64,000 bases of DNA from Pyrocephalus nanus (taxonomy: Eukaryota > Chordata > Aves > Passeriformes > Tyrannidae). The DNA lies in the NCBI GenBank assembly GCA_038380795.1, contig CM076269.1, forward strand, positions 1,674,001-1,738,000. Reading direction: 5' to 3'. Below the pieces are notes generated by a model. That model saw only the letters and a list, made by a program, of their open reading frames with translations. It was not told where the DNA came from and ran no database searches. Made by a program: the position numbers and the translations under genes. Of this stretch, positions 37,016 to 50,100 are shown piece by piece; the stretch's first letter is position 1; the number at the start of each line of letters is the position of its first letter.

Positions 37016-39975
37016 AAGCAAGCACAGTACTTTTTATTCAGGTTGTTTGAACAGTTGTGACAAAGAGGTAAGTATTCTGCAAGATTAAGAAAACCTCATG
37101 AAACATTTCATTTAAGGGGATATTTTCACTCTTTATTCCTACTAGTATAGCAAGACAAATCTATGAAGGCAGCACTGTATTTGGACTTAATTACCTCAAA
37201 AAAACCCACTACATTATCCAAATATTCTCAAATAATTGGGATAGTACTACTCCAGATAGCTAAGGCATGAATATCTAAAGATATCAAAGTGGTTTTGAAG
37301 CTTTCTTATTTTTAATAGACAAGAAGGTATCAATAAGTATTACAGCTTCCATGAATACATAGCAAGATATTAATAAAATATCAGTCATGAAAATCTGACT
37401 TGTTCATAATTAATTAGAATACATCTGATACTTTTCTTAGCTAGGAACCATATTTAAAATAAATGACCTGTCAAGTAGCATTTTGAACACAAACTGAAGG
37501 TTAAAATAATTCTAATATGGGCAAAACTTTTTCATTCCTGTGAACTCGTATGACAGTATAAAATGTGAAAGATATCATCTGTCACTATAATAATACTTGG
37601 GGTTTTTTTGGGGGGGAAGGAGGAAGGACTATGTTAAGTAGATAACTGCATCTTAAAAGTTCATGGCTGTGCATGTTGCTTGAATGCAGCAGCAAACTAA
37701 TTTAGTTCCACTTGTGATCTTGCAATAATTTCTGTCAATCAGGATGGCATTAATAAAAAACCTCAATCTAAACAGAAGTGCTGTGCAGCGTGTATAATGT
37801 ATACACTCATTGAAAGAGGCTGAAAAGATTGCAGTCACACAATTAGGGTAACATTTGACAGCTTTAATCACTTTGAATCTCTTCACATCACTTTTAAATG
37901 TCAAAACCACCTCCAGAGATCTCATCAGAACAAAGCATTACTTAAATTGCAAATGAAACTATCCAAATTCAGCACACTATTATTAAAAATATTAAAAATG
38001 CCCCACATTATTTTATGAAAAACATTCACAAAACATTCTATGATGCAACACTGAAATGAGCAAAACAACAACTATGGCTCATTAAAAAAAGGTTTTTTTA
38101 ATGCTAAATTTACTCTCCATTAGCATGTCATGAGATGTTATTTTTCACACTGTGCTGCGCTGTCTTCCCCAAGCAACTGGGATTTCTTCTTTCACGTAAA
38201 AAAAAAAAAAAGGGGGGGATTATTTAAAGTATGAGATCCTTGTAATTTGGTGAGGAAAGATATATAGATAGACAGATAGCTGTAAAAAGGTTTTTGTACT
38301 GATATCATGCAACAACAGGCTGATTATCCTGTTCATTTATGGGTTTTTTTGCTCCTTTTTCCACAACAGTTGTAGCTGCTACCTCCATGACATGTTGCCA
38401 TTTATTCTCTATGACCTATTTGTAGACAAAGATTATGCAGTGATACATCCTTATGTTTTAAATGTATCCTATCCTTTAACTAATTGTTTTTTTTGTGTTC
38501 ACTGGAGCATACTTTTGAAGATTTAAAAATACAGCAATGTGAAATCTATTTCTAAAAATTCCTTGTCAGTCTACAGTATTCTAGTTATGCAGTTATTTTT
38601 ATGATATTACTATTATTTTTAAATTGTTAGGGTTTTTTCCCATCTATAGCACCATCCAAACCAAAAGAAAAACAATAAGAAAAAAATCTCCTTGTGTCAG
38701 TATTTTCTCTAGCTATTACTCAGCAGATATTCCTGCAGTGAAGCTACAAGCACTTTACATTCACCACTGGACTCTTTGAAAGCCTTTCAGACCCGTTAGA
38801 AAATCAGCCACTAGAAAGTTGAGGTCCTAATAACAGACCTACAGGTGGACATTTCTTACCATCCTTTGGAATTCTCTTGGATGATCTCAGGGTGTGTGCC
38901 CAAGTAAAGCACCAGGCCCACTTTTTGCTTTTTTTTTTGTTCAGGGGTTCATGATTTCCTAGTTTTTGAATATGTTATGAAAATACAGTCCTGCTGTGTC
39001 CAACCTCATCTAAGTGGAAATCATATTTTCTCAGCATTTTCAAAAATCAAGGGTTCTAAAGAGATACAGAAGTACTGCATAGCTGACAAACAGTAGTGAG
39101 CAACATTTAAAAATAGTCTTGAGTATGTGTTTTAGTTTTATTCTTCATAGTATTGGATTTCAAAGCCAGCTTTGCTGGAGTGCTGTATTGGATTTAATTC
39201 ACAGTCAATTTATGTTCAGTGCAAAGTATGAAAAGAGGGAACAGAGCAGGAAGAGAGTTGCTCCTGTCGAGATGTGAAGGAGTCACGTGCCACTGAAAAA
39301 CGTTTAAAAACTGCTCCTCTCCCAGGCTCCAAACCATTGCAACAAGCGGGAAAATTTGGGCAGCATCTAGTTCGAAAAGGATAGGGCTGATCCCTAATCC
39401 AGGGAGTGCAGGCAGGAGAGCCCACACACAGCATGCCCATTAACAGGGCACCGAGTTCCTCTCTCTTCTCAATCCACCTCAGAGCGAGGCAGCTCATTTT
39501 CTCACTCAGCAACACACAGCATGTGCAACTCTGAACAATTCTGCACCGCAGGGAATATTTTGCAGAAGCTACATGATAAGATTGCCAAATGGCTTGCTCC
39601 TTGCTCCCTTTGTCCTTGAGTTTGCTGCCTCCAATCGCGGGGCAAATTCGGGGCGTGGTACAAAGGGAAGGTCACTCGCCTAAGGGTCACGTTCCCTACG
39701 TCGTGCCCTGGTATTTGTAGCCATAACTCTTCCTATTTTTAGGTTTAAGCACACTTTTTGCCTTTGTAGATGTTGTGCTGCCACATTACCTGGTTTTTGT
39801 AACAGGTTTTACACCTTGAGGAAACTGCAAACGTTTTGTGAGTTGCCCTCCCGCCCTGCGACCAGGACAAGTAAAATCTCAGTGTTGTTAACTTCCATGG
39901 AATTTAATCTATTATTCATAGGGTTCATTCCAGATAGCAATACAAGCCAAGTTGTGTTTCTTTTACTACTGTTTT
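37016..39975. other. AT-rich unique DNA with one CpG-richer patch
   Basis: No gene recognised. The stretch 37640-37960 is dense in developmental transcription-factor-like motifs (see findings). The patch 39590-39870 has more CpG than its surroundings (cgcgg, ttcgg, gcgtgg, tcgcc, cacg, tacgtcg). It overlaps frames of 62, 77 and 99 codons on the minus strand that have no domains. Confidence 0.45.
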
Positions 39976-40085
39976 CTTGTGTGACCTTGCATGAGTCATT
40001 TTACCTCAGAGGACCTCACTTTTTTTCATGTGTAAAATGCTCGGAGAGCATTAATAATCCTCATTTTATTGTTCTGCAAAACACT
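39976..40085 (+). repeat. MIR-type SINE remnant
   Basis: The words 'tgtgtgaccttgcatgagtc', 'attttacctcagaggacctc' and 'catgtgtaaaatgctcgg', then 'ttaataatcctcatttta', follow the central-to-3' order of the mammalian/amniote MIR consensus (tgtgaccttgggcaagtcac, ttaacctctctg, cctcagtttcc, tctgtaaaatgggg, aataat). MIR-type CORE-SINEs were active deep in amniote history, so this is an ancient fossil. The 165-codon frame over it (39816-40313) is therefore not a gene. Confidence 0.75.
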
Positions 40086-42205
40086 TCAAAACAAAGACTT
40101 CAAGTGCAAGAATCTTCTCCAATTATCAAATGTACGCTCCTGACCAGAAAGGTTCTTTCTTCTATTTGGGCATTTGTAGCTGTGAGCTGTGGCACCCGTT
40201 CAAGCTGCAATCTGGTTGTTTACTTACTTTATCTCATGGTGTCACACACAGTAGCATGTTTGAAAAAACACCGAGGTGACTGGAACATCCTCCCACAGGG
40301 CCAAACACTCTAATGTGAGTATATATTATTCACTAGGTTATAAGCAAGGGAAGACAATTACAGCAGAAAGAAAGAAATGCTGCAGCAGTGGCAGCGTTCA
40401 GTGCGTTGGAGAGCAAAAACAAGAGTATTGAAAGTCAGGAGTCGGATAAACTCATCATCTGTTCCTGCCTCAGAATTGACCGAAGGCCAAACAAGTTTCA
40501 GGGCCTTATTGAAGTCGATCTGTACACACAGTTAGTAGAAAGACAATACCTGACTTTAAGAGCTTGCAATCTAATCAAAGGCTTATTATGAGAAAGTCTT
40601 TTCTGCGGGAGGATGAAAAAACCACAAATGGATACGTAGGGGCAAATAGAGACAGCTTGTCTGCTCAATTAGATGTTGATTCAACATTCTCAAACCAGCC
40701 CTGAGTGAGACAAACAAGGCTGGCATGGGGCCACTCTTGCTTGTGGCCTAGAATCAGAGCAGAATGATGAAACACAGTTCCTGAAAATAAGGTCAGAAAG
40801 GGAATGGACTTGGCAAATCTGCTGGGAGAGGGAAGCGAGTGGTCGGTGGCTTTGGCCAAATGTTTCCACCCTGAAATATCATTGAGTTCCAGTGATAATG
40901 ATCAGGAGGTTGGCATGATATTGAAAGAAACCCGAAGATTCAGTTGACTGGTTGGAGAAATATCAAGATTTTCTAATTTTGCTGTGTAAAATATATATAT
41001 TTTTGCAACTCACATTTTTAACAGGTAAAGCTTTTTGTAAGCATATACTTGCCTACTGACACACTTGTCATAGTCACTCAAACATCTCTTTCCCACTCTT
41101 TTGTGTATACTAAATGCCTAACGTGCTGTTCAGTGGCAGTGGATGTTCTCTTCCTCTGTTAGTGTGGTATTTTAAGCATTTGTGTGTGTGTATACACAAA
41201 AATTAAGCTTTCTACAAGTCAATTATAATTCAGAACTCATCTAAGGACTGAAAAAGACAAAATTATTAGCAAAGGAACTGGGCATGCCCAAGGCTGATGT
41301 CCTGGTGAGGAGGGAATTATTTTAATAAGTGTGAGAAAGAGGTTTAAGAATCCAGCTTTCCCACTGGGAAAAGAACTGAGCACAGTATGAATCAAAGTTC
41401 TAAAGTAAACTAAGCAAGATAGACTGTTACACCATTTAGCAGGCCAGCTCTTTAAGTTATATTATCCAAGCTTTCAGAATGTAAAGGACCTTTCTTCAGG
41501 GATGAATTATGGATATCATGTTAAATTTATAACCCACTTCCATTACAAAGACCTATTTTAGCCTCTTGTCTAATTATGATTTAGAAAATTGGTTTGGCCT
41601 GAAAATTGTCTGATTTACTCTAAAGGCAAAGGAGAATGTTTCCACAGAGTGTAAAGATAATTTATGGCACAGTTTTTCATGCAGAGGTCATTCAATTATT
41701 ATTTCCTTGATTTAAAATTTTGTCTTTTGCCTAACATTTCTTTGGCTCCACCTAGGTCAAAAATAGCTAATGGTTACCTCTTCAAGTATGCTTTTTTTCC
41801 CTTTTTTCTTTTTTTTTTTTTTGTTTGTTTTGTTTTAAAAGAGGAAGCTATTGAAAGCTTTTGAATTATAGTTCATAAAATGATAATACACATTCACCAT
41901 ATTTTTTCTATAATCTGTTGTTTTCTTTCAAAATTCCATCAATCAGGGAAAAAAAAAAAAAGCTGTAAGGAGAAGGGTCAGACTGAGGCTTTTGCAAAGC
42001 AGTGTATTTTTTTTATTATTATCTTATTGAAATCAGGGGGACATATGAGCCAAAAATTACTTTAGTGCATGTGCATCATTATTATATATATGTATTAATA
42101 ACCTTGAGATGGTAAATATTCTACATTTGGAATGGAAGGAAATATTTTAGAATACCACTGATAATAGATTATCTTTAAAAAATAAGAATTTTTCTTGATT
42201 TTTTT
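40086..42205. other. AT-rich unique DNA, no gene seen
   Basis: Short frames only, without domains. Short (AT)n and (TG)n runs occur near 40990 and 41185. Confidence 0.55.
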
Positions 42206-42302
42206 TGTTTGTTTGTTTGTTTTTGTGGGGTTTGGGGGGGGTTGTTTGTTTTTGTGGGGTTGGGAGGGTGGAGTGTTGGGGTTTGTTTGGGTTGGGGTTT
42301 GT
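42206..42302 (+). repeat. G/T-rich low-complexity tract with quadruplex potential
   Basis: A (GTTT)n start leads into G runs of 3-8 separated by T-rich loops. Positions 42256-42297 contain GGGG, GGG, GGG, GGGG, GGG and GGGG, with one loop of nine bases. It is therefore a slightly relaxed G-quadruplex motif on the plus strand. Confidence 0.85.
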
Positions 42303-42519
42303 CGAGTTTTTGGTTGTTTGGGGTTTTTTTTCCTAATCATCTCTAGAATAAAAGAGCAAAATCCTCTTTGGAAATTATGGAATTAGACAGTTTCTTTTTG
42401 ACTGATAATTGTAAAATTGTATGGATTGCTTATTCTCAGATCCATGTAGCAGAGTTTTAGTTTTCATATCATAAAATTAAATACTTTGCAGAGTGGGAGG
42501 AGTGCACTAGTACTATACA

Positions 42520-42615
42520 AGAATAATGCAAGAATTGGATTATTAATTGGATAATTAGTAAGATATATAATAAGAATTGGATATATATAATGAGAATTTG
42601 ATAATTAATACAAGA
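42520..42615 (+). repeat. Degenerate AT-rich tandem repeat
   Basis: The words 'gaattggat', 'attggataatt', 'gaattggatat' and 'gaatttgataatt' recur every ~20-30 bp across this stretch. That suggests an old tandem array or slippage-driven duplication. The units are too diverged to fix a period by eye. Confidence 0.6.
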
Positions 42616-43989
42616 ATTTGGAGCAAATTCTATTCCATAAAGCTGACCTCCTGTGGGTGTTTCCTGTACTGGTCCTAGTGTTCTGTTCCAAACATCCACC
42701 ATGAGTTTCTTCCTCATTTTCAGTTGCTCCAGATTTGGATCCCATCCTAATGATTTCACCAATCACAAGCAAAATTGTCCTTCGTCTGGAACCTCAGTGC
42801 CCCACTGACAACATCGAGACAAACATTGTCAGGGAGGCTCCCAGAGAGAAATCCAGACTCTCTCAAAAGGGAAATTACAAACTGAAGGCAGCCACAAACA
42901 AATCAAAACCGAACATTTGATGGTATTTGTTGGGTGGGTTCTGTCACAACTGGAAAAAAAAAAAATAAAAGAAAAGGAAAAAGGGTTCTACAGCTCTAAA
43001 ATCTAATCTACATAGCAACCTAAGGTGACAGGTGGAGAGCAGCCTTCCCCATGTATGTGAAGCCATGCCATTTAATACCTATTTATACAAAGATGTTCGT
43101 GATGTCAGGTAGAAAGTGAATTTACAGTATAATCTCTTTAAGCTACTCCCATTAAAAATCACCCATCAAATTTCTGCTTGCAACCTCTTAGGCTGCCCTG
43201 CCTTTGAGTGATATATTAGAACATAAATGCATAAAAAACCTCATAAAAATTGCTCACGATGTCTGTAATAGGATGCGGTGAATAAGAATTGAGACCTGCA
43301 TTTACATCTTTCCCATGTTTTCTCTTAGAAACCTATCCTTTCAACATTCCTTGCTAAAGGATTTTCTTTTTCAGCAATCACTGCCATTATTCATACAGCT
43401 GCTAACTGGCAAATCGTAAATGTTGGATAAGAGTGAGTTTATTCCAAGTGTAAGTGAGGCTGAACTTTGGGGAAGAGGGATGGCAGACTGAATTCATACA
43501 TTATAAACATTATAAACAATCAAATAATATTTACAGGAAAAAATGAAATTGCCGAAATAAATTAGAATTAAAAACAAACTCAGCCATGTCCTGAGGAGCA
43601 AACATTTTTAATTATTATTTTTCCCTTGATTTCCTTGCCTGTGGTGTCCCTGTGATAGACGTGATAAAAGTTTCTTCTAAAATGTAAAGTGGGAACGCTA
43701 AACACTCCGTAGGCTCAAAAGGACTGCTGTAGTTCCCTTTTGCAGCACAGCTGCCATCCCTTCTCTCTAGTCCTTTCTTCCTTTTCTCTTAACCCTGTGC
43801 AGCATTACTTAGTGTAGGGTCTGCCAAACAAGAGGTGAGAGATGATGGACCCCCTGAGGAATGAGAAAATGGAGAGGTTGACTGCACACATTGCACATGA
43901 ATAGCAGGAGGAGATGCTATTCTACTCTGGTTACTTTCTGCCATCTAAAGGTATCCTCTAAAGTAACTTAGCATTACAGAGTGCTTTGA
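42616..43989. other. AT-rich unique DNA, no gene seen
   Basis: No recognisable gene, named repeat or RNA. A 97-codon minus frame and a 61-codon plus frame overlap around 42469-42920 and have no domain. Confidence 0.5.
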
Positions 43990-44118
43990 GCAACGAACTG
44001 TGAGCCAGGAAACCTGGGTTCTGTCCCTCACTGCACAGCTTTGAATAAATCACTTGCTTGGACTCGGTTTCTCAATCAGTAAAACACCCCTTATGACTGC
44101 GATGTGTGTCTGGAAAGC
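43990..44118 (+). repeat. MIR-type SINE remnant
   Basis: The segment contains 'gagccaggaaacctgggttc', 'tgtccctcactgcacagctt', 'aataaatcacttgcttggac' and 'tcggtttctcaatcagtaaa'. This is the order of the MIR consensus (gagtcaggagacctgggttc, cagctctgccac, caagtcacttaacc, cctcagtttccycatctgtaaaa). It is the clearest MIR copy in the window. As with other avian MIR copies, it should be old enough to be shared with other birds at this locus. Confidence 0.8.
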
Positions 44119-47100
44119 AAACCACAAGTGCAAAATTTCTCTAAATCACCTCTTCACTAACGTAGCGATGGAGAGCTGAGAAAATCAATGCAGAGGAAAA
44201 AAAAAAAAACAAACCCACAAATATTTCTAGTCTTTGAAGACTAGCACTGCTCCACGTGGAAATGAGCTGGGATGTCTCTATATCCATACGTGGTTGTGCA
44301 CAACCTGCTTATCTCCTCATTATAATGGACAGCTGTGATTGTTACACAATAAAGGAGGGAGGGGGGAGAGGAAATAAGAGCAAGGATAGCTGCGTTTTCT
44401 AAATCATTAGGGAAGTCATGAAGAGAAGTTTTGCTTTAATTTTGTGGCTACCACAGTGTTTCTGTACTTCTGCTACAGCAGCACACATTGGACTCAGTGA
44501 CCAAGTGGGCTTTCTGGTTCTTGTTTCCCTGCATCCCAAAAATTAAGCAGCTTCTATCTACTGCTTTTATTGATGGTAAGATTCTGCTACTGCATGTTGT
44601 TCTTCCAGGTTAATACAGTTATAGGATAGTGTAAGATCTCATTCTGAATAAATGCATGCGTTAATGAATAAAGCTAGAAGTGTGTACATCGAGGCTGCAC
44701 AAAACTTGGGGCTTAGGAAACAAGCAATCACTGCAGAGATGACTTGGCTGTTGAGTCCAGTATCACTTTCATCACATTAAAAAAAAAAAAAATTGTAATT
44801 CTGATATTGTGGAAGGCATGCTCAGAGCGACAATGTCTTTAATTTCATCTTGGATGTGCACTTTATTGTTATTATTCCAAGTTAAACCTAGCACCTAACT
44901 CCTCCTTCAAACATCACTATCAGTCTCTGCAGCTGCATCTGCTCCTGGGTAAATCCACCACCCTGATCCCTTGGCCATGTGGTGGCCTGGCTCATATCCA
45001 TGCTACTCAGGTTTTAGTTCCCCACATAAAAAATGCTTAAGGTCAGATGTGCCTTTCCTGTATATAAGCAGACACTTTAATCAGTAACTTCCATTGGGTT
45101 TTTGGCATGTCTGTAGTAAATTATAGCTTAATATTCTGATATATAATATCAATGTTTAAAAAAGTAACAATAAGTAAACAATCCCCCAGTAGATAACCTA
45201 CCCAACATTTTCTCACTCGTGCTTTTAGCAAGAGATGCAGCAGAGGTGATTATTAGGCTTTTCTATAATTAATATAAATCTGAAATGCAAAAAAAAAAAA
45301 AAATCTTAGGCTGAAAAATTATAAAATGAAATATATACAGACTTGTTCAGAAATCTTTAGGTAAATGTAAACTTAATACTGAGCTCCCTTTAAAGTTGCC
45401 TTTCTTCTTCAGTCTCAGTTCCACAAATATTGTTATTATTCCATGGTCAGCAGGTCCATGCTATTTCCCACTATACTGAAATATAATCAATAGTCATTAC
45501 AGAAAAGGACTGCCACCTGTAGCTTTTCATGTAATACAACCAAAATACACAAACAAATCAATTAACACGGTGATGGTGGCAAGGGGTGGATTAGTGGATC
45601 AAGCAAGCCTATCTATAGAGAAGCAAAAAAGATCTCTGGGGTGTCAAAAGGCAGACTGAAACTCTACCCAACAGGCCCAGTAGGAGACAAACAATCACCT
45701 AAAAGAAAGTAAAGTAATCCTAAATCTCAAAAGGGCTCTGCCCAGGTATCAGTGTTACTGATACTCCATATTGATACCGATTATCACTGATTTTGCTATT
45801 GTATTACTCCATATTGATATATATTATCACTGATTTTAGTGCTCAGTAAAGCCCTGCACGATGGCAGGTGCCAACTGCAGGTGGAAGTCTTTCAGCTACA
45901 AGCTCAAAGGTGTTTTATTCAGATCTTGCTTCCATTAACCTTTGGAAGTTCCACTGCCATTCATATTGGCACTAATTAAACCAAATAACAACCAGCAACC
46001 GCGCACAAAGCAAAAATCCTGCGTTTGGTTCCTGCTGGGCTGTGTCATTTTTTACACGGTTCTTCATTGTAATTTAAAAGCTTTCTGTGAATTCTTCCCG
46101 TGCGTGCCAAAGTGGATCTGACTGTCTCAAAGTTTATCAATGAGGAACAGCTTGTTTAGCAAATGGAGCACCCTCACCCAGATTATTTTAGTGTTGTACT
46201 GTGACTTGTGCTGTGACATCCTTTAATTCTTATTTCATGCCTGAAATTTAAAATTAGATATGCTCAGGAAGTTGGCGAGAATTTTTCATTTTAAGTGTTC
46301 TCTGGATTTCCTTCTGATAAGCACAGCAAAGTTGCAGTTGGGGCTGCATCTCAAATGGTTGGAGGGCACACTTTCAACATTTGACTGCATTTGCAGCTAG
46401 GATAAGGAAAGGCCCAGCAGCAATAATGAAAGCCACAATTCAGTATCCCAGGGAAAATGAACAGGTCTGGTCATCTCCATTTTTGTTGTAAATGGTGAGA
46501 GTGGAACCATTTCCATCAGCTGGCACGTACAGAATAGCTTCTATATTCTGCAACAATAATAGCAGTGCAGAGTACATGTAACAGATGCTTATATTGTCAT
46601 TTATCTCCAAATAAGGAAAATATTTTTATAGTACCACTTTGTGAATTTAGTCTCTGCAAATAACTTTCAATTATATTAGTCTGTAAATGCCACTGAGGTG
46701 CAAAATGAGGTTTAATTTACAAATACATTTGTTTCTTTCTCTTTGCATAGGTGCTTAAACATTACAATGGGTAGACAAAACTTAGTAATTGCCTCTTGTT
46801 CACTACTGCAAATTATGTCTAAGAAAGAAAGGATTTGCTAGTCATGGTTCTAATGACAATGTCAGAATTGATTGAAACACAAATGAGGCATTTTTTTAAC
46901 TATAAGTACTGATTTTTCAATGAATAGCTACAGGAAAAGAATCTTTTCTTGAAATAAGATTTTAACTCTACAGATCTAAAAATATTACATTTACCTGAAA
47001 GATAATTTTTCTCTATGGTGAAAAGGGAAGAAATATTAATAATTGGGGAATTCCATAGCCACACTAACATAATTATTATTAGCCTTATTCATTTGTTATT

Positions 47101-50100
47101 GAAACTTAATTTTGTTAGACTCATGACACAGCATTTGTCCTGGAAATCAAACCTCATTGCTCTCTTCATGTGGGAAGTGTCTCCAGCAGCCAAACCTTCA
47201 CTCACATCTTCTCATAATCCCTCTCCACAGCCCGTGCTGTCTCCAAAGTGCTCAACAGCAGCCTGTAGTGCTCAAAGGGTTCTGACACTGCAGCAGCTCA
47301 GCACTGCACCAGAGCTCATCAGCCTTTTTAAAGGATAAGTGGCTGTACAGCCCTGAACTCATTGCCACGCTGGTACAAGAAAATATTTTTGTCCAGCATG
47401 GGAGCTGAGTGGCTTTGAGGGCGTCCATGAAGAGCTTTCACCTGCTAGTGTGCTGCCTACAGAGATATTTGGGGGAAAAAAGAGAAACTCCAATCTCACA
47501 GTGGGCTCTTGAAGAAAATCAGGTCATCTGGACAGGCACAGAATAACTCAGTGCTCTCAGAGCCCTGATGAAAACATTAGGAAGATCATTTAGTGCTGTC
47601 TGAGTTCATCCCCACTCTTGGCCTTTAGGAGTCCAGCCTTGTGAAAAGCAGTGAAATTCTCTCTGTGCACAGAGGCAGAACTTTGGGCTCCAGGAGCACG
47701 TGGTTTCACACCCGCTGGCGTGGCTGGTTAATCAGCTGCTGCCCACAGCCTTTCTCCCTCTCAGATCTTGTGCACACCACATGGAAATGGCATGGGTAGA
47801 GGAAACATTCTCTTGTATCCCTTTAATAGTCCTTTTTGTCTTCAGCCCTCACTTTCAAAGCAGTGGAAAAGCCTGCAGACCCCTGGTGATCCACTGTGCC
47901 TCGTGCATTTGTCACTGACTAATCTTGTTTTAATGGTCAGAGGTTTTTGCTTTTTATTTCAGCAAAATCGCTCATTTTATAATTAGAATAAATGCTTACA
48001 AATCTATTATCCCAATTCTTATATTTTTTAACAAACTGGAAGTCATCACTTTGCCTTGCACTGATATTACGTTTAATTTTTCCCCCTTTCAATTAAAAAC
48101 TTATAAATCGAATCTGACGAGGAACCTGTTTGGTATTTTTCTGTTTACATTTCTAAATCTGTTTACATTAGCAGGAGGTTGTTTTTGTGAGTTTGGTTTT
48201 TTTTTTCCATTTCTGGAAGTAACACAAAAATAAGCTAAAGACACAAACAAACAACAAAAGGAAATAAGCAAAGGGCTTACAGAAAACTTTTAAATACATT
48301 ACCCTGTTAATACAGAGAGCCTTCCTTTCTCCTTCACTTGTACTGTATGTCACCTCTTGACACATTCTCCCCGGGGTATTGAGTGGGCTTTAATGTTTTC
48401 ATATGGCAATCAATAATTATCAATTATACACTTAGTCATAGAGTGCCAAACCCTTTCATTTAATACTTGGTTCATCAATTGTTCATATATACGTTCTGTC
48501 AAGCAGCTTAATGGTATGATTGAATTGTGTGCTATTGATTTCCTATCTGTCAAGTTTATGCAGTGATTTGGAAATACTGGGCCCATACACTGATGTAATT
48601 TCCTTGACTTCAATCGAGTCATTATTCTGTTGGTGTAAGGGACCTGATAATCACGTTGCCAAACATCTGGAGTGAAAGACCTTTTTGGTGAGGGTATAAT
48701 ACTGCCCTCTGCAGGGGCTCTTCTAACAACTTTAGGTTCTAGTTCTTTTTAAAATGTAAGAGATTACTCTGGATATACTTGATTACACACACCCTTATTA
48801 TTCGTGTAACTAACTGTAAACTAATCTACACGAGCCTTCGTTGTTTAGAAACATGCAGGCTAACCATGAGGAGATGGGCACGCTGGAATTCTGTTCAGAA
48901 GATGCCATCACCTTTTAAAAAATCAAAATAAATCAAAACCTTGACAGAGAATTGAAAACGTGCAGTGGACCGTGCTTATACATGGTATTTGAAGTAGAAT
49001 TGAGACACGCTGGAGTAAACCCAGTTAGTTCACTGATTTGATACCTATTACAACAAAATTAGCTGGGTCAGTTAGACATTAGCTAGACAGCAAACACAAG
49101 ACTAATGAGAATTTGGAATAGTCAACACCCCTAACAGCAGTGTATTTCTAGTGCTGTCCCTGCTTTTGAATGCTCTGAAGTACTACTTTTCCGAAATAAT
49201 ATAATGGCCTTTTCCCTCCTGCAACTTGAATTTTCTTAGGAAAAGACAAAGGTTGGTAAAGATAAACTCAAATAACTGAAAAAGTAATTTAAATAGTAAA
49301 ACAGCAGATGAAAAATGCTGAACATCACAGCTCTTCAATGGTGTGTTGCACACACATATATCCTAGGAAACCTGCAAATAATTTCCTTAGAATTTAGAAT
49401 TTCTTAGACAATACTTTATTTCATGATGTGTTAATTCTTCCCCCTTCCTCCTGCCAGGAAGAAAACCACCACAACAAAAAGAAAAAAAACCAACAAACAA
49501 ATCCTCACAACCAAATTAAAAAGACTTCTCAACCTCTATATAACTGACAACAACTTTGAATGACAGCATGTGGAGCAAAGGATATATATTCAATCACCTC
49601 GGTCTTATAATGGGTTGCTTTTCATATTCAAATAAATGCCCACTAATAAATACCAGAATCATAACTGCATCCCACAAGGAAATCTCATTAAAACTTATTC
49701 TTCCCGTCCCTCTCTGTCCTCTCCAAATGTCAGAGATAAAATCAGCTTTTTTTTAGTACTCCTGGAAGATTAACAAGTGTAAAGTTTTTTTGAGGCAGTT
49801 GAGCAAGTAAATCTTAGTCAAGAGACTCTTCTGACAAGACCTCCCTCATATTTAAATTTTAGACACCAGAACTTAACTAACAGCTTAAGTTTTCCCATCT
49901 TTATAGTATGGTGCACATAGAAATGAAATCTCTCAGCCTGATAAGCTTTTAAGGGCTCCAAAATTCAGGTTTGACATATAGTTTTCTGCTGATTTACATT
50001 TAAAAATAAAAGAGTGTGTGGGAAGTTATTCCTGAAACCAACCAGAAGGAGAAACTTCTAGAAGAATCTCCATGCATTGTACATACCAGGGAGAGCAATT

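Noticed and set aside
36752..37060. 102-codon leucine/serine/phenylalanine-rich frame resembling a membrane protein
   Set aside because: It is the translation of a CTTT/CT microsatellite.
39816..40313. 165-codon open frame
   Set aside because: A MIR-type SINE accounts for its centre, and there is no protein domain.
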